Assembly (NCBI GenBank): GCA_902785105.1 | Contig: CACZXF010000019.1 | Location: 1 to 37,049, forward strand | Reading direction: 5' to 3' | Length of the DNA stretch: 37,049 nucleotides | DNA from: an uncultured Eubacteriales bacterium | Lineage (GTDB): Bacteria > Bacillota > Clostridia > Christensenellales > Aristaeellaceae | Shown here: positions 33,808-37,049 of the stretch, in pieces | Position numbering within the stretch: the stretch's first letter is position 1 | Layout of the letters: each line of letters starts with the position of its first letter | The notes under the pieces: model-generated | Told to the model about the DNA's origin: nothing | Seen by the model: the letters and a program-made list of their open reading frames with translations, nothing else | The model's database searches: none | Position numbers and translations under genes: made by a program

Positions 33808-34704
33808 TCACGCCTCCAATCCGCGGGTCGCCCGCTTGACCAGCGCCTGGGAACCGCCGATGACCGCCAGCGAAAGCACGAATATCGCCACGGAAATCGT
33901 AGAGCCATAGCCCAGGTTGGTCTGCTCGAAGGAAACCTTGTAGCCGTACATGGCCATGACCATGGAGGCCGTGCCGGGGCCGCCGCGGGTCATGGTGTAG
34001 ATGTTGTCGAAGGCCTTCATGTTGCCCGCGATGCACAGCGTCAGGCACACCAGCATGGTGTTTCGGATCAGCGGCAGGGTGATGTGGACGGCGGTCTGGA
34101 AACCGTTGGCCCCATCTATCTCCGCCGATTCAAAGATGGATTTGTCGATGCCCGCAATGGCCGAAAACATGATGACCATGTAATAGCCGATGTACTGCCA
34201 GATCAGCGGTATGGACACGTACAGCATCACGTGGGCGGAGTCGTTCAGCCAGACCTGGGCCAGGTCGGGACGGCCCAGCACGTTGATGATGAACCAGTTC
34301 AGTATGCCGTATTTGTTGTGGTAGATCATGGTCCAGATCATGCCGATGCAGACGGCGGAGATGGTGCTGGGGAAAAAGCCGAAGGTCCTGTGGATGGTCT
34401 GGCACTTCGCCATCCGGGAATTGGCAAACAGCACCAGTATGAAGGCGATGCCGATCTGCCCGATGATGCAGACCGCCACCAGGTACAGGTTGTGGCCGAA
34501 GGAGGCCCAGAAGGTGGTGTCCGCAAACAGCAGCTTGTAATTGGTGATGCCGTTGAAGGTCTTCACCGGGCCGCTCTTCCATTCAAAGAAGCTGTAAAAC
34601 AGCGCCGCCACCAGCGGCATGAACACCGTGAAGAGGAACAGCGCCACCGGTATCACCAGATAGAGATAGATGGTTGATTTTTTGGGCCTGATGGAATCAA
34701 GCAT
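33808..34704 (-). CDS. Sugar ABC transporter permease (MalF-like)
   Basis: First permease of the second importer: 298 residues, six predicted helices, with the first at about 13-35. The coupling loop FESAEIDGANGFQTAVHI lies near residue 190. The text YTMTRGGPGTASMVMAMYGY is typical of LacF/UgpA-type permeases. GGGAGGT precedes the ATG. It is separated from the binding-protein gene by 228 bases that hold a terminator and a large hairpin, so its dose is probably lower than that of the binding protein. Confidence 0.9.
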   Translation of the reverse strand: MLDSIRPKKSTIYLYLVIPVALFLFTVFMPLVAALFYSFFEWKSGPVKTFNGITNYKLLFADTTFWASFGHNLYLVAVCIIGQIGIAFILVLFANSRMAKCQTIHRTFGFFPSTISAVCIGMIWTMIYHNKYGILNWFIINVLGRPDLAQVWLNDSAHVMLYVSIPLIWQYIGYYMVIMFSAIAGIDKSIFESAEIDGANGFQTAVHITLPLIRNTMLVCLTLCIAGNMKAFDNIYTMTRGGPGTASMVMAMYGYKVSFEQTNLGYGSTISVAIFVLSLAVIGGSQALVKRATRGLEA

Positions 34705-34741
34705 CCTTATACCTCCCTTTCCTCTGCCGCAAGCTCCGGAT

Positions 34742-34786
34742 TTCCGGTCCCACGGGTCACGCCCCGCGTGGCCCGTGGGACCGGAA
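34742..34786. promoter_or_regulatory. Large intercistronic hairpin
   Basis: TTCCGGTCCCACGGG (34742-34756) and CCCGTGGGACCGGAA (34772-34786) form a perfect 15-bp stem. CACGC/GCGTG extend pairing in the loop. There is no T-run on either strand. It lies on the 5' side of the permease gene and downstream of the binding-protein terminator, where such hairpins can protect or process mRNA. Confidence 0.7.
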
Positions 34787-34811
34787 GCGGCATTATTTAT
34801 GGGTTATTCAC

Positions 34812-34839
34812 GATATACAGGAATTTATTTAAGCGACAA
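34812..34839 (-). promoter_or_regulatory. 17-nt repeat copy 2 and possible internal promoter
   Basis: GATATACAGGAATTTAT (34812-34828) is the second copy of the direct repeat. On the minus strand it contains TATATC, which with TTGTCG (34834-34839) at 16 bases could be a weak promoter for the permeases. The other copy lacks the -35 box, so the promoter reading is uncertain. Confidence 0.4.
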
Positions 34840-34861
34840 AGCCAATTTGTCCTTTTGAACT

Positions 34862-34900
34862 GAAAAGCACCGCCCGCCAGCATGGGTTGACGGGCGGCGC
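34862..34900 (-). terminator. Terminator after the binding-protein gene
   Basis: On the minus strand a 13-position stem (34888-34900 with 34867-34879, two non-Watson-Crick positions; core CCGCCCG/CGGGCGG) is followed by TTTTC. It lies 32 bases after the binding-protein stop. Partial read-through would feed the permeases, as in many binding-protein-dependent operons. Confidence 0.75.
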
Positions 34901-34932
34901 AGGTCATGTGTTATACAGGTGCTTTAACGGGA

Positions 34933-36285
34933 TCAGCTGTTGTAGATCTCGTCGTACTTGGCCTGGGTGTCGGCGGCCACGGTGGCGGGATCGATCTCGC
35001 CGTTCAGCATGGCCTGCATCTCGGTGTTGAGCACGGACCAGATGGCGGAATCCAGATAGGAGTCATAGATCTCGCAGGTGTCGGTGTCAACATAGGACCA
35101 GTTGTAGAAATCCTGGGTCTGTTGATCGAACTTGCTCAGGTCCACATCGCCGGCGCTGGTCAGCCCGCCCAAGGCGTAGGTCTCCGCCACGTAGGAGGAG
35201 AAGGCGGGGCCGGTCAGCTCATAGCACAGGTCGATGGCGGCAGCCAGCTTGGCGGGATCGTCGGCCAGCTTGGGGTTGATGGCCATGGCGTAGCCCAGGC
35301 CGATGTTTTGGCTGTTGGGATACAGCTCGGCGTCCGCGGGCTGGGGCAGCACGGCGATGCCCATGTTGTTGTACTTCTCTTCGTTGCTGTCCTTCAGCAC
35401 CTGCCAGATGTAGCTCCAGTCCCAGTTGCCGCCGATGAAGGCCGCGGCGTCGCCGGAGATGAAGTACTCGCGGGCGTCCTCGTTGGTTACGGCGTTGAAG
35501 TCCGCGTTGAAGATCTTGGTGTCCTTGAACAGACGCTGGGTCTCGGTCAGGCACTTCACGAAGGCTTCGTCAGTGAACTTGGCGCCGGTGTTGGCGATCA
35601 GGCTGGCGAACCATTCGGGACCGGTGTAGCGGTTGCCCAGGGTGGACACGAAGTCGGAGTTCAGCTGCCACTGGCCGCCGTTGCCGAAGGCGATGGTGTC
35701 GATGTTCTCGGCGGAGAACTTCTCGGCAGCCTCTTTGACCTCAGCCCAGGTGGCGGGGAACTTGTCATAGCCCTTCTCAGCCCACATTGCCTTGTCGTAG
35801 ATCACGATGGTGCAGGTGCCGCCGGTCAGCGCGGGCAGGCCGTAGATCTTGCCTTCGGGGGTGGTGAAGGGGGTGAAATAGGCCTGATTGTAAGAATCAT
35901 AATAGGGGGAAGCCTTGATGATGTCGGTCATGTCCATCACCAGGTTCTGGCTGGCCCAGGCGATGGTGTTCATGCCCTGGAGCAGGAACACGTCGGGCAG
36001 GTTGTCCGCCGCCGCCAGGGTGGCGACCTGGGTCTTGTACTCGGCGTTGGCCAGCACATTCTCGGTCAGGTTGATGTCGGGATGAGCTTCCTTCCAGGCC
36101 GCGATGGTGGTGCGGAAGCCGTCGGAGCCACCGTTGCCTTCGGATTCCTCAGAGGTGGAGAAGTGCATGAGCACCAAGTCGCCCTTGTACTCCAAGTCCG
36201 TCGCCGCAACAGGAGTCGCGGCAAACGCCACAGCGCTCATGGCAAGCACAGCCAGAGCCAGAACCAGGCAAATGAGCTTCTTCAT
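34933..36285 (-). CDS. Extracellular sugar-binding protein without lipobox
   Basis: Family 1 solute-binding protein of the second importer, 450 residues. The signal peptide (residues 1-22, ending AVAFA) has a type I cleavage pattern and no cysteine, so the protein is not predicted to be lipid-anchored. That is uncommon in Firmicutes. The mature domain shows the usual start ([17 protein letters not shown]), the middle [20 protein letters not shown] that is typical of CUT1 binding proteins, and the sugar-contact region [16 protein letters not shown]. The neighbours (two permeases and an alpha-xylosidase) suggest a xyloglucan-derived ligand. AGGAGGT precedes the ATG, and a strong promoter lies about 85 bases upstream. 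Confidence 0.9.
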   Translation of the reverse strand: MKKLICLVLALAVLAMSAVAFAATPVAATDLEYKGDLVLMHFSTSEESEGNGGSDGFRTTIAAWKEAHPDINLTENVLANAEYKTQVATLAAADNLPDVFLLQGMNTIAWASQNLVMDMTDIIKASPYYDSYNQAYFTPFTTPEGKIYGLPALTGGTCTIVIYDKAMWAEKGYDKFPATWAEVKEAAEKFSAENIDTIAFGNGGQWQLNSDFVSTLGNRYTGPEWFASLIANTGAKFTDEAFVKCLTETQRLFKDTKIFNADFNAVTNEDAREYFISGDAAAFIGGNWDWSYIWQVLKDSNEEKYNNMGIAVLPQPADAELYPNSQNIGLGYAMAINPKLADDPAKLAAAIDLCYELTGPAFSSYVAETYALGGLTSAGDVDLSKFDQQTQDFYNWSYVDTDTCEIYDSYLDSAIWSVLNTEMQAMLNGEIDPATVAADTQAKYDEIYNS

Positions 36286-36364
36286 AACAGTGTAACCTCC
36301 TTAGCTAATTGGCAGAGCCAGTTCTCAACCCATGTAAAACCGGTAATTCATGGATTGTAATATT

Positions 36365-36393
36365 ATTTTATATTTTTTGGTTATTTTTGTCAA
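36365..36393 (-). promoter_or_regulatory. Strong promoter of the second sugar operon
   Basis: On the minus strand a perfect TTGACA (36388-36393) and TAAAAT (36365-36370) are 17 bases apart, in an A/T-rich setting. A leader of about 75 bases precedes the ATG. No clear catabolite-repressor (cre) box was seen. Confidence 0.75.
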
Positions 36394-36512
36394 TACCCAA
36401 CTTGATTTTTGTGCGTAAAAAACAACCACCCGGTTACATCTCAGGGTCAGCTATAAACGGGGATTTGTGGGGGAGCCCCCACGGGCAATTGCTACCGCGC
36501 ATAGGCACCGGT

Positions 36513-36543
36513 CTTTGGGGGCCATAGATCCGAGCCCCCAAAG
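36513..36543. repeat. Element hairpin 1
   Basis: CTTTGGGGGC and GCCCCCAAAG form a perfect 10-bp stem around the 11-nt loop CATAGATCCGA. Confidence 0.85.
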
Positions 36544-36583
36544 CCCTACGTTGCGTTTCTTATATTTCCACGTTCGAGGCGAC

Positions 36584-36618
36584 GACTTTTTGCCCCATAG
36601 ATCCGAGGGCAAAAAGTC
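36584..36618. repeat. Element hairpin 2
   Basis: GACTTTTTGCCC and GGGCAAAAAGTC form a perfect 12-bp stem. The 11-nt loop is again exactly CATAGATCCGA, although the stem is unrelated to that of hairpin 1. Confidence 0.85.
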
Positions 36619-36711
36619 TGCGTACAAAGCCCCTTTCGCAGTTTTTAAGGTCGTGCTTTTTGACCTCAAAAACGTCGCTTACCGGTAACATAATATTAGA
36701 AATGCAACATA

Positions 36712-36747
36712 GGTCCTGGGGGCTCGGACCTATGGTCCCCCAGGACC
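36712..36747. repeat. Element hairpin 3
   Basis: GGTCCTGGGGG and CCCCCAGGACC form a perfect 11-bp stem. The 14-nt loop contains TCGGACCTATG, the reverse complement of the loop motif with one change (CATAGGTCCGA). Confidence 0.85.
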
Positions 36748-36790
36748 GGTCACCTAAACGCGGCAGCAATTGCCTGCGGGTGCAACCCGC

Positions 36791-37000
36791 TAAATTCCAA
36801 TTTAACGAGAACTCTCAGCAGTAACGATATGCTGGTGTTCTTCCTGCTCTACACGCCTCCATAGCGGCCATGCCGCCATCCACAGGGAACTTCCCAATTA
36901 ATTTTTGATCATATAGGATTCGGAGAAATATTTGGGTAATATTATTGTTCGTAAGGAACTGTGCATAAATTATTCATACATTCTGCTTGTCTGAATCCGC
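36791..37000. other. Gene-less flank
   Basis: About 210 bases between the palindromic element and the edge repeat. No domain, ribosome binding site or strong promoter is seen. GGCGGCATGGCCGC (minus strand of 36863-36876) is a short GC-rich palindrome-like stretch and may be chance. Confidence 0.4.
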
Positions 37001-37049
37001 CATCGCTGCGTTGTCGTCGGTCAACGTGCCCCGGCACGCCTCCCTCCTC
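37001..37049. repeat. Second copy of the palindromic repeat, cut by the window edge
   Basis: GGTCAACGT (37019-37027), the hairpin CGTGCC-CC-GGCACG, then ACGCCTCCCT (37036-37045) match the reverse complement of the core of the 30484-30564 element. The hairpin sequence differs. The left flank TCGCTGCGT also aligns with TCGTTGCTT there. The rest lies beyond the window. Confidence 0.65.

Larger units (their letters stand above)
36467..36790. repeat. 324-bp palindromic, multi-hairpin non-coding element
   Basis: Two 83-bp arms, 36484-36566 and 36692-36774, are imperfect inverted copies. Their outer ends GGCAATTGCT/AGCAATTGCC match exactly, and the inner ends meet at ATATT/AATATT. Each arm contains its own GC-rich hairpin, and a third perfect hairpin lies between them. 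Short stem-loops close both ends: GTGGGG/CCCCAC at 36467-36482 and GCGGGT/ACCCGC at 36776-36790. No open frame is convincing; three overlapping 69-73 codon frames are by-products of the palindrome. It resembles a MITE or a structured RNA. I do not recognise a known family. Confidence 0.85.

Noticed and set aside
30349-34677. 1442-codon open frame on the plus strand
   Set aside because: It runs antisense to the alpha-xylosidase and permeases, is rich in His, Gln, Gly and Val, and has no domain or ribosome binding site. It is a shadow of GC-rich codon use.
36451-36769. Overlapping 69-73 codon frames inside the palindromic element
   Set aside because: They occur on both strands because the element is palindromic, lack ribosome binding sites, and have no recognisable domain.
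1-37049. CRISPR arrays, tRNA or rRNA genes, prophage or intact transposase
   Set aside because: No regularly spaced direct repeats, cloverleaf sequences, rRNA stretches or transposase and integrase motifs were seen on either strand.

Overview
The window looks like chromosomal DNA of a GC-rich, low-lipid-diversity-independent clostridial Firmicute, probably from an intestinal or rumen habitat. The evidence is a Gram-positive PolC replicase next to ispG, a SpoVT/AbrB remnant typical of spore formers, LuxS, AGGAGG-type ribosome binding sites, sigma-A promoters (TTGACA/TATAAT-like), and two carbohydrate uptake (CUT1) ABC systems, one of them with an alpha-xylosidase. A placement near Christensenellales is only a guess. 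I see no tRNA, rRNA, CRISPR array, phage gene or intact transposase.

Left end (1-1.5 kb): about 0.9 kb of decayed DNA holding the last 48 or so codons of an ABC exporter and the first 31 codons of a SpoVT-like regulator, followed by luxS on the minus strand. Divergent from luxS is a sugar ABC operon (1.7-6.2 kb): ATPase, two permeases and a solute-binding lipoprotein with an unusual C-terminal membrane helix. A secreted protein with OB-fold-like halves has its own promoter and terminator.

Middle (7.1-18.5 kb): a minus-strand pair of a secreted clostripain-like protease and a one-module nonribosomal peptide synthetase (adenylation, carrier, condensation). Then come a hotdog thioesterase and a GAF-GGDEF-GGDEF-EAL cyclic-di-GMP protein whose two GGDEF signatures are both degenerate. 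A shared terminator separates these from a minus-strand HdeD-like membrane protein and an ABC1/UbiB-family kinase with a long acidic and coiled-coil N-terminal extension.

18.6-24.4 kb: a heterodimeric ABC exporter pair with complementary degenerate ATPase sites (minus), divergent from a three-gene plus-strand operon of a COG0523/CobW GTPase, a stand-alone 2Fe-2S ferredoxin domain and a probable AlkZ-related protein. 24.4-30.4 kb: ispG, a PPOX-family flavoprotein and polC on the minus strand, a variation on the common clostridial ispG-polC neighbourhood.

30.4-36.4 kb: the second sugar operon on the minus strand, in the order binding protein, permease, permease, GH31 alpha-xylosidase. Its leading gene has a strong promoter, a terminator after the binding protein, and a 15-bp-stem hairpin before the permeases, which would give more binding protein than permease. 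No ATPase is encoded with it, so the ATPase at 1.7 kb or one elsewhere could serve it. The 3' end of the xylosidase gene has been overwritten by an 81-bp palindromic repeat that adds about 27 residues to the protein; a relative of that repeat lies at the right edge of the window.

36.4-37.0 kb has no credible gene but is highly structured: a 324-bp element built as a large imperfect inverted repeat with 83-bp arms and nested hairpins. Three of the hairpins carry the same 11-nt loop. This element and the repeat inside the xylosidase gene are the most unusual signals here. The protease-NRPS pair and the GTPase-ferredoxin-AlkZ-like operon are the most interesting gene systems.
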